64,000 nt of DNA from CAZYBO01 sp964645205 (GTDB lineage Bacteria > Pseudomonadota > Alphaproteobacteria > Rickettsiales > SXRF01): the NCBI GenBank assembly GCA_964645205.1, contig CAZYBO010000006.1, forward strand, positions 1 to 64,000. Reading direction: 5' to 3'. This document shows, piece after piece, positions 52,331 to 60,291 of this stretch (positions within the stretch are counted from its first letter, which is position 1; every line of letters starts with the position of its first letter). Under the pieces are notes generated by a model. It was not told where the DNA came from. It saw only the letters and a program-made list of their open reading frames with translations, and did no database searches. A program made the position numbers and the translations under genes.

Positions 52331-52912
52331 TTACCCAACCTGCGGGCCGTTTGCAGCCTGCGCCTGGCGCTGTTTTGCAAGCGTTTCCACTTTAGAATCG
52401 CATTTCGTGCATTTGGCCGCGTGCGAACCGGCATTCTGCGCCATCTGCGCCTGCTGGATCTGGCCTACGATATCCATCTGGCCTTCCTGAAAACCCAGCG
52501 CGTAACCCTGCTGCATGCCCGCTTCGGCAATTGCGCGCTGCTGCAAAAGCGCCGTTTGGTTTTCGTGCGCCGCCTTATTCTCATAGGCGCGGTTTTCCGC
52601 ACCGACGCGGCTCCTGCCCTTTACAAACCCCATGATCACGCCGAGCGCGCCACCTACCGTACCGCCGCCGACCAGGGACGCCGCGCCGCCGAGAACACCC
52701 GCCGCGCTGCCTAATACCACCGCCGGAACCACTGCCGCTGCCGCCGCGCCGAAAATCGCCGCTACGCCTACAATCGCACCGCCGACAAGCAAAGCGCTCG
52801 CGGCAGCACCGATCAAGCCCACGGCCAGTGCGCCGAGTATACCGCCCTTGGCGGTTTCCAGCCCGGTCGTAGCCAGTGACGTTGTTACGGAATGTTTGAT
52901 CGCTTCAGCCAT
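52331..52912 (-). CDS. Orphan glycine-zipper-like membrane protein, member 2
   Basis: 193 residues. Residues ~20-95 are a long Gly/Ala/Val hydrophobic block (GGILGALAVGLIGAAASALL, then LGGAASLVGGGTVGGALGVI) that could form one or two membrane hairpins like glycine-zipper proteins. The C-terminal half is a Gln/Ala helix (GMQQGYALGFQEGQMDIVGQI) ending with a CTKCDSK pair. It follows the 52917 gene by 4 bases. Function unknown. Confidence 0.72.
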   Translation of the reverse strand: MAEAIKHSVTTSLATTGLETAKGGILGALAVGLIGAAASALLVGGAIVGVAAIFGAAAAAVVPAVVLGSAAGVLGGAASLVGGGTVGGALGVIMGFVKGRSRVGAENRAYENKAAHENQTALLQQRAIAEAGMQQGYALGFQEGQMDIVGQIQQAQMAQNAGSHAAKCTKCDSKVETLAKQRQAQAANGPQVG

Positions 52913-52916
52913 ATGC

Positions 52917-53423
52917 CTACCCTATCGATTTACCTGCGTTACCTGGATTCCTGCCGGCGAACATGCCAGGCCCCATACCTACCTGCTGCGCTCTTTGCGC
53001 CAGCGCGATGCTCTGCTGCGCGCGCTGCATTTCCAGCGCGGCAAGGCGTTCATCGAGCACCTGACGACGCCCGTACTTCGAGATACGGTCTTCTTCTTCC
53101 TGTTCAACCGCCGCACCCGCGCCGGACATACCCTTGGCAAGACCGAAAGCTGCGCCCAAACCGCCGCCCACTAAAGCGCCGGGAAGCAGGAAGCTGGATA
53201 CGACATTCGTCAGCAAGCCCGCGCCTGCCTTGGCTGAAAACATACTCAGCACGCCGGAAGGAATCACGGCGGCTACCGCAGGCACGAACGCCACGGCCGC
53301 GCCGACGATCAGCGCGCCCCACGCGGCGGACTTAATCACGCTCGCGGCGACATGCTTTATCGACTTCCACGTAGGGCTGAAGCCTTTAAGCGCCGGATGT
53401 TCTATGTTGTCGTCTTGTAACAT
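52917..53423 (-). CDS. Orphan glycine-zipper-like membrane protein, member 3
   Basis: 168 residues. Hydrophilic start, two hydrophobic Ala/Gly segments (WGALIVGAAVAFVPAVAAVI and FLLPGALVGGGLGAAFGLA), then a charged helix with EQEEEDRISKYGRRQ and a Gln-rich tail ending in a GMGPGMFAGRNPG stretch. The layout matches member 2: hairpin, then helical Gln/Ala tail. It is the first gene of its operon, with a promoter that shares a motif with the 53560 gene. Confidence 0.72.
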   Translation of the reverse strand: MLQDDNIEHPALKGFSPTWKSIKHVAASVIKSAAWGALIVGAAVAFVPAVAAVIPSGVLSMFSAKAGAGLLTNVVSSFLLPGALVGGGLGAAFGLAKGMSGAGAAVEQEEEDRISKYGRRQVLDERLAALEMQRAQQSIALAQRAQQVGMGPGMFAGRNPGNAGKSIG

Positions 53424-53450
53424 TCGCTGACCTTATTATTTCACCTTCTC

Positions 53451-53496
53451 AGTATGTCATATATTTCATGCAATTGGCAAATTAAGCTTTTGTGAC
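53451..53496 (-). promoter_or_regulatory. Promoter and conserved upstream element of the three-gene orphan operon
   Basis: On the minus strand TTGCCA (53475-53480), an 18-base spacer and CATACT (53451-53456). Overlapping and upstream of the -35 is GTCACAAAAGNTTNATTTG (53476-53496 region), which matches 18 of 21 bases of the element before the 53560 gene. Confidence 0.6.
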
Positions 53497-53531
53497 GAAA
53501 ACGGCAACGGGAATGGGGTTGTCACAAAAGC
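53486..53531. other. 11-bp inverted repeat upstream of the orphan operon
   Basis: GCTTTTGTGAC (53486-53496) and GTCACAAAAGC (53521-53531) with a 24-base spacer. The left arm is part of the shared upstream element. It could be a dimeric regulator's operator or the terminator of the 53560 gene; no T-run is evident. Confidence 0.55.
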
Positions 53532-53559
53532 GTCACAACCAAATCAACTTATTGATTTA

Positions 53560-54213
53560 TTAAGATATTGCGTATCCCTGCTGCACTTCCAGCGCGCGGT
53601 TCTGCGCCGTGGCGGGCAGTCCGTGCTGCATATTAGTTCCCAGGTTGGCCATATCGTACGATACGCCCTGCCGTATATCTTCCGCTTTTAAACCGGGATA
53701 GCTGAAGCTGCCGAGCAAGTCGCCAAGCCCGATCTGCCCTCTTCCCACAGACGCCAGCACGCTGCCTTCCAGAATGTTGGTCTCCGAAATTTTGAAAAAC
53801 TTGTCGTTCTTGTTTGAAATAAAACTGTCAATTCCGTCGGACGCGCTGCCTACCAGCGTCGCGATGCCGCCGACCGCTGCGGCGCCGCCGACGACAGCCT
53901 GCGTCATTTGCTTCATTTCCTGATCGTTGACCGTCATCGAAATGCGCGTGATCGTCGACGCATCGACAAGCTGTCCCATGCTCAACGAGTTGCGCGCGGC
54001 CTGCAAATCCTGCATCACCAGCATCTGCGCTTCCGGCGGCAGTTTCAGCATATACTGCTCCAGCGCGGCGACTTCCTGCCGCTGGCGGTTTATATCCACT
54101 GTAAGCGCGGGATCGAGTGTGCGGTAATCCGGCTCGGCATCCTGCGCGTTTTTATAGCTCGAAAACGGCGTCCACTCGCTCACGGATTCGGACTTATCGT
54201 CAGGCTTTAGCAT
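53560..54213 (-). CDS. Orphan protein, member 4 of the quartet
   Basis: 217 residues from the ATG at 54213, chosen because AGGAAGGG lies 7 bases upstream; a GTG at 54222 is in frame but would leave almost no leader. The first half is helical (EVAALEQYMLKLPPEAQMLVM). A short Ala/Gly/Val hydrophobic patch sits near 125-145 (TQAVVGGAAAVGGIATLVG), then a mixed region. The last residues ALEVQQGYAIS echo the QQGYALG of member 2. No family recognised. Confidence 0.7.
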   Translation of the reverse strand: MLKPDDKSESVSEWTPFSSYKNAQDAEPDYRTLDPALTVDINRQRQEVAALEQYMLKLPPEAQMLVMQDLQAARNSLSMGQLVDASTITRISMTVNDQEMKQMTQAVVGGAAAVGGIATLVGSASDGIDSFISNKNDKFFKISETNILEGSVLASVGRGQIGLGDLLGSFSYPGLKAEDIRQGVSYDMANLGTNMQHGLPATAQNRALEVQQGYAIS

Positions 54214-54236
54214 AAAAAACACCCTTCCTGATTATG

Positions 54237-54282
54237 AGGATACGCCCTTTCACCCGGTTAAGACAAATGAATCTTTTGTGAC
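54237..54282 (-). promoter_or_regulatory. Promoter and conserved upstream element of the 53560 gene
   Basis: On the minus strand TTGTCT (54261-54266), an 18-base spacer and TATCCT (54237-54242). The GTCACAAAAGNTTNATTTG element covers 54262-54282 and overlaps the -35 in the same register as at 53476-53496. Confidence 0.6.
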
Positions 54283-54312
54283 AAGCGCATAAAATATCGC
54301 TATAGCAGCAGC

Positions 54313-55290
54313 ATGGATACGCCTGTAAATCATAGCATTACCGCCACCGCCGACGATGCCGGGCAGCGCCTCGACAAGTTCCTCGCCGCTCGCCTCCCCG
54401 AATTATCACGCAGCCGCCTTCAGGCGCTGGTGACACAGGGCTGCGTATCGTGCGATGGAAAACCGCTGGACGATGTAAGCGGCAAGGTGAAGCCGGGCAT
54501 GGCGTACCACGTCGTGATCCCGGAAATCGCGCCGTCGCATATCCTGCCGCAGGCGATGGCCCTGGATATTGTCTACGAAGACGAACACATGCTCATCCTC
54601 AACAAACCCGCCGGGCTTACGGTGCATCCCGCGCCGGGACACCCCGACCACACGCTGGTCAACGCGCTGCTCGCCCATTGCGGCGATTCGCTCTCGGGCA
54701 TCGGCGGAGTGGCAAGGCCGGGCATCGTCCACCGCATCGACAAGGAAACCAGCGGGCTGCTGGCGGTCGCCAAACACGACGCCGCACACGCCGCGCTCTC
54801 CAAACAACTCTCGTCGCACACGATGGGACGCAGCTACATAGCGCTTGTGTGGGGCGCGCCGAAACCGGCAGCGGGCAGCATCACCGGTAATATCGGACGC
54901 TCCGCGCACAACCGCCAGAAAATGGCCGTAGTGGAAAAAGGCGGCAAACCCGCCACCACGCATTATAAAACGCTCCAGCATCTCGGCAGCGCTTCCTTAC
55001 TCGAATGCAATCTCGAGACCGGACGCACGCACCAGATACGCGTGCACCTCACCCATATCGGCCACCCGCTGGTAGGCGACCCCGTTTACGGCGCGACCAC
55101 GCAAAGCAGGCTGAACACCAATGCACTGAAACCGTTGCCGGATAAGGCAAAAGAGGCTTTACGTGCCTTCACGCGGCAGGCACTGCACGCCAGGGAATTG
55201 CGCCTGAACCATCCTGCAAGCGGCGAACCGATGCGCTTTTCCTGCGACCTTCCTGCGGATATGCAGGCGCTGATTGCTGCGCTGCAATAG
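54313..55290 (+). CDS. rluD: 23S rRNA pseudouridine synthase, RluD type
   Basis: 325 residues: N-terminal S4 domain (RLDKFLAARLPELSRSRLQALV) and a pseudouridine synthase domain with the catalytic Asp in HRIDKETSGLL and the RTHQIRVHL motif. RluD modifies 1911, 1915 and 1917 in helix 69; RluC-type specificity cannot be fully excluded. It lies divergent from the orphan 53560 gene. Confidence 0.92.
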   Translation: MDTPVNHSITATADDAGQRLDKFLAARLPELSRSRLQALVTQGCVSCDGKPLDDVSGKVKPGMAYHVVIPEIAPSHILPQAMALDIVYEDEHMLILNKPAGLTVHPAPGHPDHTLVNALLAHCGDSLSGIGGVARPGIVHRIDKETSGLLAVAKHDAAHAALSKQLSSHTMGRSYIALVWGAPKPAAGSITGNIGRSAHNRQKMAVVEKGGKPATTHYKTLQHLGSASLLECNLETGRTHQIRVHLTHIGHPLVGDPVYGATTQSRLNTNALKPLPDKAKEALRAFTRQALHARELRLNHPASGEPMRFSCDLPADMQALIAALQ

Positions 55291-55371
55291 CTAAAGCGCA
55301 TGTTTTCGCTTGGAAATGCGCGCCTAAGCCGGTAGGTTGGCGCGTCATTTGATTAATTAAGAGGAGCCGCC

Positions 55372-56736
55372 ATGCCCCCGTCATCGCACATCAAGCTACC
55401 GAAACCCGCCGCGCCCGCAAAAAAACCGTGGTACCGCGACTTGTTCGCGCAGGTGATGATCGCCGTCGTGCTCGGCGTGTCGCTCGGGCATTATTATCCC
55501 GAACACGGCGCGGATTTCAAACCGCTGGGCGACGCCTTCATCAACCTGATCAAAATGATGATCGGGCCGATTATTTTCTGCACCATCGTCACCGGCATCG
55601 CGGGCATCGGCAACATGAAACAGGCCGGGCGCGTGGGCATCAAGGCGCTGATCTATTTTGAGATCGTAACCACGTTAGCGCTTTTGATCGGCATCGTCGC
55701 CGTGCATATGTTCCAGCCCGGCAGCGGCATGGCGCTTTCGGGCAACGTTGATGCGGGCGCGCTCGCGGCCGTAAAAGCCAAAGCCGCCGAGCACATGACC
55801 ACCACCACCGAATTTCTGATGAACATCATCCCGCACACCTTCATCTCCGCCTTCACCGAAGGCCAGATTTTGCAGGTGCTGCTGATCGCGCTCTTCTTCT
55901 CCGCGGGCGTATCCATGATGGGCGAAAAAGGCAAGCCGATCGTCGCCGGTATCGATTCCGTCTCGCACGTCATCTTCAACATCATCAGCCTCATCGTGAA
56001 GCTCGCCCCCATCGGCGTGTTCGGCGCGATGGCCTATTCGGTCAGCAAATTCGGCATCGGCTCACTCAAGGAACTTGGCAGCCTCATGGCGGTGTTCTTC
56101 GGCTCGTGCATTTTGTTCGTTATCATCGTGCTCGGCGGCATCATGAAATGCTATTGCCGCCTGCCCTTCTTCAAATTCCTGCGCTATATTCGCGAAGAAC
56201 TCGTCATCAGTTTCGGCACCGCCTCGTCGGAAGTGGTGCTGCCGCGCATGATCGACAAAATGACCGCGCTCGGCTGCGCGCGCCCGGTCGTCGGCATGGT
56301 ACTGCCCACCGGCTATTCGTTTAACTTAGATGGCACCACGCTCTATCTTTCGCTCGCCGCCATGTTCGTCTCCTACGCCACCGGCATCGAGCTTTCTATC
56401 GGCCAGCAGGCAACCCTCATCGCCGTGCTGCTCATCACCTCCAAGGGCGCAGCCGCCGTATATGGCGCGGCCTTCGTCGTACTCGCCGCCACGCTCAACA
56501 CGTTGCAGGTATTCCCAGCGGAGCAGATGGCTATCGGCCTCGCGCTGCTGTTTTCCATCGACCGCATCATGGCACCCGGCCGCGTGCTCACCAACTTAAT
56601 CGGCAACGGCATCGCCACCATCGTCATCGCAAAGTGGGAAAACGCGCTGGATCACGATAGAGCCAAAGCGATCCTCTCCGGCGAAGTCGTGCCGCATCTG
56701 GAATCGGATGAGGAATGGCCTGCGAACGGGAAGTAA
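55372..56736 (+). CDS. Dicarboxylate/amino acid:cation symporter (DctA family)
   Basis: 454 residues with AAGAGGAG before the ATG. The DAACS hallmarks are present: the serine-rich loop region ISFGTASSEVVLPRMIDKM, PTGYSFNLDGTTLYLSLAAMF and the C-terminal DRIMAPGRVLTNLIGNGIATIVIAKWE. It imports C4-dicarboxylates or acidic amino acids with Na+ or H+. The next gene starts 35 bases later. Confidence 0.92.
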   Translation: MPPSSHIKLPKPAAPAKKPWYRDLFAQVMIAVVLGVSLGHYYPEHGADFKPLGDAFINLIKMMIGPIIFCTIVTGIAGIGNMKQAGRVGIKALIYFEIVTTLALLIGIVAVHMFQPGSGMALSGNVDAGALAAVKAKAAEHMTTTTEFLMNIIPHTFISAFTEGQILQVLLIALFFSAGVSMMGEKGKPIVAGIDSVSHVIFNIISLIVKLAPIGVFGAMAYSVSKFGIGSLKELGSLMAVFFGSCILFVIIVLGGIMKCYCRLPFFKFLRYIREELVISFGTASSEVVLPRMIDKMTALGCARPVVGMVLPTGYSFNLDGTTLYLSLAAMFVSYATGIELSIGQQATLIAVLLITSKGAAAVYGAAFVVLAATLNTLQVFPAEQMAIGLALLFSIDRIMAPGRVLTNLIGNGIATIVIAKWENALDHDRAKAILSGEVVPHLESDEEWPANGK

Positions 56737-56771
56737 TTGCGTAGTTGAAAACGCAATGCCATAATCGCGGC

Positions 56772-58421
56772 ATGACAAATCATACCGTTGGATCATTTCT
56801 TTTCGATTACTTGTATAACCAAGGCGTACACTACGCCTTCGGGATTCCCGGTGATTTCGCATTGCCGACATTCCGCTGGCTGGAAAAGTCTCCCATCGAG
56901 CTTTTAACGTTAACTCACGAGCCCTCCGTCGGCTTCGCTGCCGATGGCTATGCGCGCATTCAGGGGTTAGGTGTGGCGGTAGTGACCTATTGCGTCGGCG
57001 GGCTGAATTTACTGAATTCCATCGCCTGCGCCTATGCGGAAAAAAGCCCGGTGCTGGTGATCTCCGGCGGGCCTTCGCCGAACGACCGCAAGCTCGATCC
57101 CCTGTTGCACCACAAGGTCAAAACCTTTGACACGCAGAAGCGTATTTTCGATGAAGTCACCTGCGCGTCTGCCGTGCTGCTCGACCCGAAAACCGCCGCC
57201 GACGAAATCATCCGCGTGGTCACTACCATGCTGGCGCAATGCCGCCCGGGTTATATCGAAGTTCCGTACGACGTAGTGGACATGCCGATCACCCTGCCCA
57301 CGCTGAAAAACGAAGCTGCGCCGGAATCAGATACAATGAATCTCGACGCGGCGATCGCAGAAGCCGCAAGCGTCATCAACGCGGCGAAAAAACCGGTGAT
57401 CGTGGCGGACGTAGAACTTCACCGTCACGGACTGACCGATCTTGCCGTAGCCATTGCCGAAAAATTCAATATCCCGATCGCGTCCACGCTTTTATCTAAA
57501 AGCATCATCCCCGAAACCAGCCCGCTTTATATCGGCGTGTATAGCGGTGGGCTTTCGGAACCGGCGACGCAGGATTATGTGGAATCCAGCGATTGCGTGA
57601 TTTTGCTCGGCGCGTTTTTGTCGGATGTATTCATGGGCATGAGCAACGCGCAGCTCGACCGCCGCCACACGATTCTTGCTAATACGGAAAAGCTGCGCAT
57701 CGGCCTGCACGCCTATGAAAACGTGCTGATCAAAGACTTCCTCGAAGGCATGAGCAAAGCCAATATCGCGCGCAAAACTTTTACCAATCCCTACCACCGC
57801 AGCGACGAAAAACCGCTGACGGATGCAGAACGCACGCAGCCGCTCGATTCGGATTCCTTCTTCCGCATTCTGGGACTTACTATCGCCAAGGACGCCACGG
57901 TGGTGTGCGACACGGGCGATGCGCTGCTCGGCGCGATTGGGCTGCGCACCACACAGGAAAGTAATTTTCTTGCGGACGCCTACTACCTTTCGATGGGATT
58001 CGCGGTTCCGGCAAGCATCGGCGCGATGGCGGCAAAGCCTGAAAGCCGCGTGTATTGTTTAGTCGGCGACGGCGCGTTCCAGATGACGGGCATGGAGCTT
58101 TCCACCTGCGCGAAATACAATCTGCATCCCATCGTCTGCATCCTGAATAATGACGGCTACGGCACGCAACGCCACATCATCGACGGCCCATTCAACAACA
58201 TCAACCGCTGGGATTACACGAAAGTACGCGACGTGCTGGGCTACGGCGTATCGATGCGCGTATCCACCAAAGGCGAGCTTGAAAAAACCCTAAAATCCGC
58301 TATGGCTACGAATGAAATGCACATCATCGAGGTGATGATCCCGCGCGACGATTGCAGCCGCAGCCTCCGCCGCATGGCCGGAAAGCTCGGCGAATTGCGC
58401 GATGCGGATAAGCGGCAATGA
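56772..58421 (+). CDS. Thiamine diphosphate-dependent 2-keto acid decarboxylase
   Basis: 549 residues from the ATG at 56772. N-terminal PYR domain with FGIPGDFALPTFRW and the catalytic Glu of THEPSVGFAADGYAR, a central domain, and the ThDP site VGDGAFQMTGMELSTCAKYNL through NNDGYGTQR. The pattern is that of indolepyruvate/phenylpyruvate/pyruvate decarboxylases; the substrate is not readable. The preceding carboxylate transporter may supply or export related acids. Confidence 0.88.
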   Translation: MTNHTVGSFLFDYLYNQGVHYAFGIPGDFALPTFRWLEKSPIELLTLTHEPSVGFAADGYARIQGLGVAVVTYCVGGLNLLNSIACAYAEKSPVLVISGGPSPNDRKLDPLLHHKVKTFDTQKRIFDEVTCASAVLLDPKTAADEIIRVVTTMLAQCRPGYIEVPYDVVDMPITLPTLKNEAAPESDTMNLDAAIAEAASVINAAKKPVIVADVELHRHGLTDLAVAIAEKFNIPIASTLLSKSIIPETSPLYIGVYSGGLSEPATQDYVESSDCVILLGAFLSDVFMGMSNAQLDRRHTILANTEKLRIGLHAYENVLIKDFLEGMSKANIARKTFTNPYHRSDEKPLTDAERTQPLDSDSFFRILGLTIAKDATVVCDTGDALLGAIGLRTTQESNFLADAYYLSMGFAVPASIGAMAAKPESRVYCLVGDGAFQMTGMELSTCAKYNLHPIVCILNNDGYGTQRHIIDGPFNNINRWDYTKVRDVLGYGVSMRVSTKGELEKTLKSAMATNEMHIIEVMIPRDDCSRSLRRMAGKLGELRDADKRQ

Positions 58422-58423
58422 TA

Positions 58424-58500
58424 TGTCATCCTGAGCGTAGCGAAGGATCTAAGGCAACGCACTGGGAAAGAAAGATCCTTCGCTTTCGCTCAGGATGACA
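58424..58500. repeat. REP-like palindromic element
   Basis: Left arm 58424-58450 and right arm 58473-58500 are inverted copies with one indel and one mismatch; each contains TGTCATCCTGAGCG and CGAAGGATCT. The same core is, from memory, a common dispersed repeat in many bacterial genomes. It lies between the decarboxylase and a lipoprotein gene and may form a long mRNA-end hairpin. Confidence 0.9.
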
Positions 58501-58532
58501 AAGAATAGTATAAAATTATAAGGAGTATATTC

Positions 58533-58679
58533 ATGAAAATCACCACTCTCGCACTGCTACTTGCAGCCCTCGCGCTGTCCGCCTGCAACACCTTTCAGGG
58601 CATGGGCGAAGACATCGAAAGCGCCGGCGAAGCCATCAGCGGCTCGGCGGTGAAGACCAAGGAAAAGATGACGAAGTAA
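58533..58679 (+). CDS. Entericidin-like small lipoprotein
   Basis: 48 residues with AAGGAG upstream. A lipoprotein signal ends in LALSAC (Cys18), followed by a ~30-residue amphipathic segment (GEDIESAGEAISGSA) typical of the entericidin EcnA/B family. Such lipoproteins are small outer envelope components; a toxin-antitoxin role known for the E. coli pair cannot be assumed here, since only one gene is present. Its stop abuts the stop of the convergent grxD. Confidence 0.85.
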   Translation: MKITTLALLLAALALSACNTFQGMGEDIESAGEAISGSAVKTKEKMTK

Positions 58680-59012
58680 TCAGGCAGCCTTGATGCCTTT
58701 TTCCGTGAGCAGCGTTTTCAGCTCGCCGGACTGGTACATTTCACGCACGATGTCGCAGCCGCCGATGAACTCGCCTTTAATGTAGAGCTGCGGGATGGTC
58801 GGCCAGTTGGCGAACTGCTTGATGCCTTCGCGGATTTCGGGGTCGGCGAGCACGTTGATGTCCTTATATTCGCTGATGCCCATGCGTTCCAGCACCTGCG
58901 CCACCGTCGACGAAAATCCACATTGCGGCATCTGCTTCGTGCCCTTCATGTAGAGCACGATGTCGTTATCGCTTAAGTCTTTTTTGATACGGTCGAATAC
59001 GGGATTTTCCAT
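58680..59012 (-). CDS. grxD: Monothiol glutaredoxin GrxD
   Basis: 110 residues with the monothiol active site CGFS at residues 31-34 and the glutathione-binding WPTIPQLYIKGEFIGGCDIV. It carries and transfers [2Fe-2S] clusters, normally in complex with BolA. It is the last gene of the bolA-response regulator-grxD run. Confidence 0.95.
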   Translation of the reverse strand: MENPVFDRIKKDLSDNDIVLYMKGTKQMPQCGFSSTVAQVLERMGISEYKDINVLADPEIREGIKQFANWPTIPQLYIKGEFIGGCDIVREMYQSGELKTLLTEKGIKAA

Positions 59013-59014
59013 GG

Positions 59015-59581
59015 TTAGCTTCTTCCTCTTGCTGGTTCAATTTGGTCGCACGGCGGTTTGCCCTTGCCGGAAAAATAATCCTCCAGCACTTCAATAATTT
59101 TTTTATCTTCATTCCTCTCGAAAATGGCATCGACGCTAGGATGTTTACGGCGTCGCTTTACCGACATCTCGCCTTCACGCGCCATTTTATCGAACCGTTT
59201 TCGATCAGCCCCTTCCAGATGTGGCAAGCCGGTGGGCTTCGCCTGATAATACGCATCCGGCTTTTCATTGGAAACCGAATAGCCAATTTCCTCCAGATCG
59301 ACGAGGCCGCTTTGCATTAATATCAGTGCGTCTTTGCCTAATTTCTCCCTGAGCCGTATAGCAAGCGTAACCCCCGATTCCCAATTGAGACGGCGATCGA
59401 GAATAACCGCGTCGGGCTTGTTCCCTGACTTGATAAATGCCAAGGCTTTAGTCGACTCGCCAAAGCCTGTTGCTTTGCAGCCCAACTCATCCCTGAGCTT
59501 ATCCGTCATCAGTTCAACCAGTGTAGAATTGTCATCCACGACGAGAACATGCTTATCTGAATATTTTTTCTTCATCGGCAT
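59015..59581 (-). CDS. Response regulator with a receiver and a short charged tail
   Basis: 188 residues. The receiver has the acidic pair in VLVVDDNST, the phosphoacceptor Asp in AVILDRRLN and a Lys in YYQAKPTG. Instead of a DNA-binding domain, the last ~70 residues are a charged helix (RKRFDKMAREGEMSVKRRRK). The output is unknown. It lies between bolA (12-base gap) and grxD (2-base gap), an unusual place. An ATG at 59575 is an alternative start. Confidence 0.85.
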   Translation of the reverse strand: MPMKKKYSDKHVLVVDDNSTLVELMTDKLRDELGCKATGFGESTKALAFIKSGNKPDAVILDRRLNWESGVTLAIRLREKLGKDALILMQSGLVDLEEIGYSVSNEKPDAYYQAKPTGLPHLEGADRKRFDKMAREGEMSVKRRRKHPSVDAIFERNEDKKIIEVLEDYFSGKGKPPCDQIEPARGRS

Positions 59582-59593
59582 ATTTATTGACGC

Positions 59594-59824
59594 TTATGCA
59601 ATTTTAGTTGTCACCGACAGCGCATGCAGCTTCGTGCCCATGCCGCCGCCAAGCGCGTTCATGACCATGCGGTGCTGTTCCACGCGCGATTTTCCTGCGA
59701 AAGCACCCGATGTCACGGTGACACTGTAATGGTCGTTATCGCCCGCAAGGTCGGTGATTTCGATCGCTGCGCCCTCGATGGCGGTTGCGATCATCGTGCG
59801 TATTTCATCGGCGCTCATGCCCAT
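59594..59824 (-). CDS. BolA family iron-sulfur regulator
   Basis: 76 residues. The BolA fold is seen in SADEIRTMIATAI, DHYSVTVTSGAFAGKS and the conserved VEQHRMVMNAL with the cluster-binding His. It partners with GrxD in [2Fe-2S] handling. Operon position with grxD supports the call. The 136 bases to the divergent cupredoxin gene contain the iron-box promoter described below. Confidence 0.93.
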   Translation of the reverse strand: MGMSADEIRTMIATAIEGAAIEITDLAGDNDHYSVTVTSGAFAGKSRVEQHRMVMNALGGGMGTKLHALSVTTKIA

Positions 59825-59897
59825 AGACGTGCCCTTTCGGGGGGAATGTAGGTAAATCGCAGCGCGGATGCAAGATAAAGCGCCGCCAAATTAGCAG

Positions 59898-59925
59898 TTG
59901 CGAATGATTATCAATCACGTATAAT
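59898..59925 (+). promoter_or_regulatory. Promoter with a Fur/Irr-like iron box
   Basis: TTGCGA (59898-59903), a 16-base spacer and a perfect TATAAT (59920-59925). TGCGAATGATTATCAATCA (59899-59917) fills the spacer and resembles the Fur consensus half-sites GATAAT/ATTATC. Binding here would block the polymerase, giving iron repression of the cupredoxin-FTR1 genes. Confidence 0.75.
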
Positions 59926-59960
59926 GGCGGGGATTCTATCATTACCTCATAAAGGATTTT

Positions 59961-60287
59961 ATGCGTACCACCCTCGCCTGTGCATTGCTCGCCGCGCTTA
60001 TTGCCTCCCCCGCCATCGCGGAGGTGAAAACCTACGATATATCGATCAAAGATCATAAATTTGAGCCGGAAACGCTCGAAATTCCTGCTGGCGTGAAGGT
60101 CAAGCTGCTCGTTAAAAACCTCGATAAAACGCCCGAGGAATTTGAAAGCCACGACCTCAACCGCGAAAAGATCATCACCGGCGGCGGGCAGGCTACCGTG
60201 CTTGTGGGACCGCTGAAACCGGGCGAATATACGTTCTTCGGGGAATTCAACCCGAAAACGGCGCAGGGAAAGATCATCGTAAAGTAA
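59961..60287 (+). CDS. Periplasmic cupredoxin-like protein of an iron uptake system
   Basis: 108 residues with a signal peptide (LACALLAALIASPAIA) and one cupredoxin domain (FEPETLEIPAGVKVKLLVKN through YTFFGEFNPKTAQGKIIVK). The usual Cys copper ligand is replaced: the C-terminal loop has FGEF with Glu and no Cys, like the iron-linked cupredoxins found with FTR1. AAAGGA precedes the ATG. It is co-transcribed with the permease 4 bases downstream. Confidence 0.87.
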   Translation: MRTTLACALLAALIASPAIAEVKTYDISIKDHKFEPETLEIPAGVKVKLLVKNLDKTPEEFESHDLNREKIITGGGQATVLVGPLKPGEYTFFGEFNPKTAQGKIIVK

Positions 60288-60291
60288 CCCT

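Noticed and set aside
58533..58679. Entericidin toxin-antitoxin pair
   Set aside because: Only one entericidin-like gene is present, so no antidote/toxin pair can be claimed.
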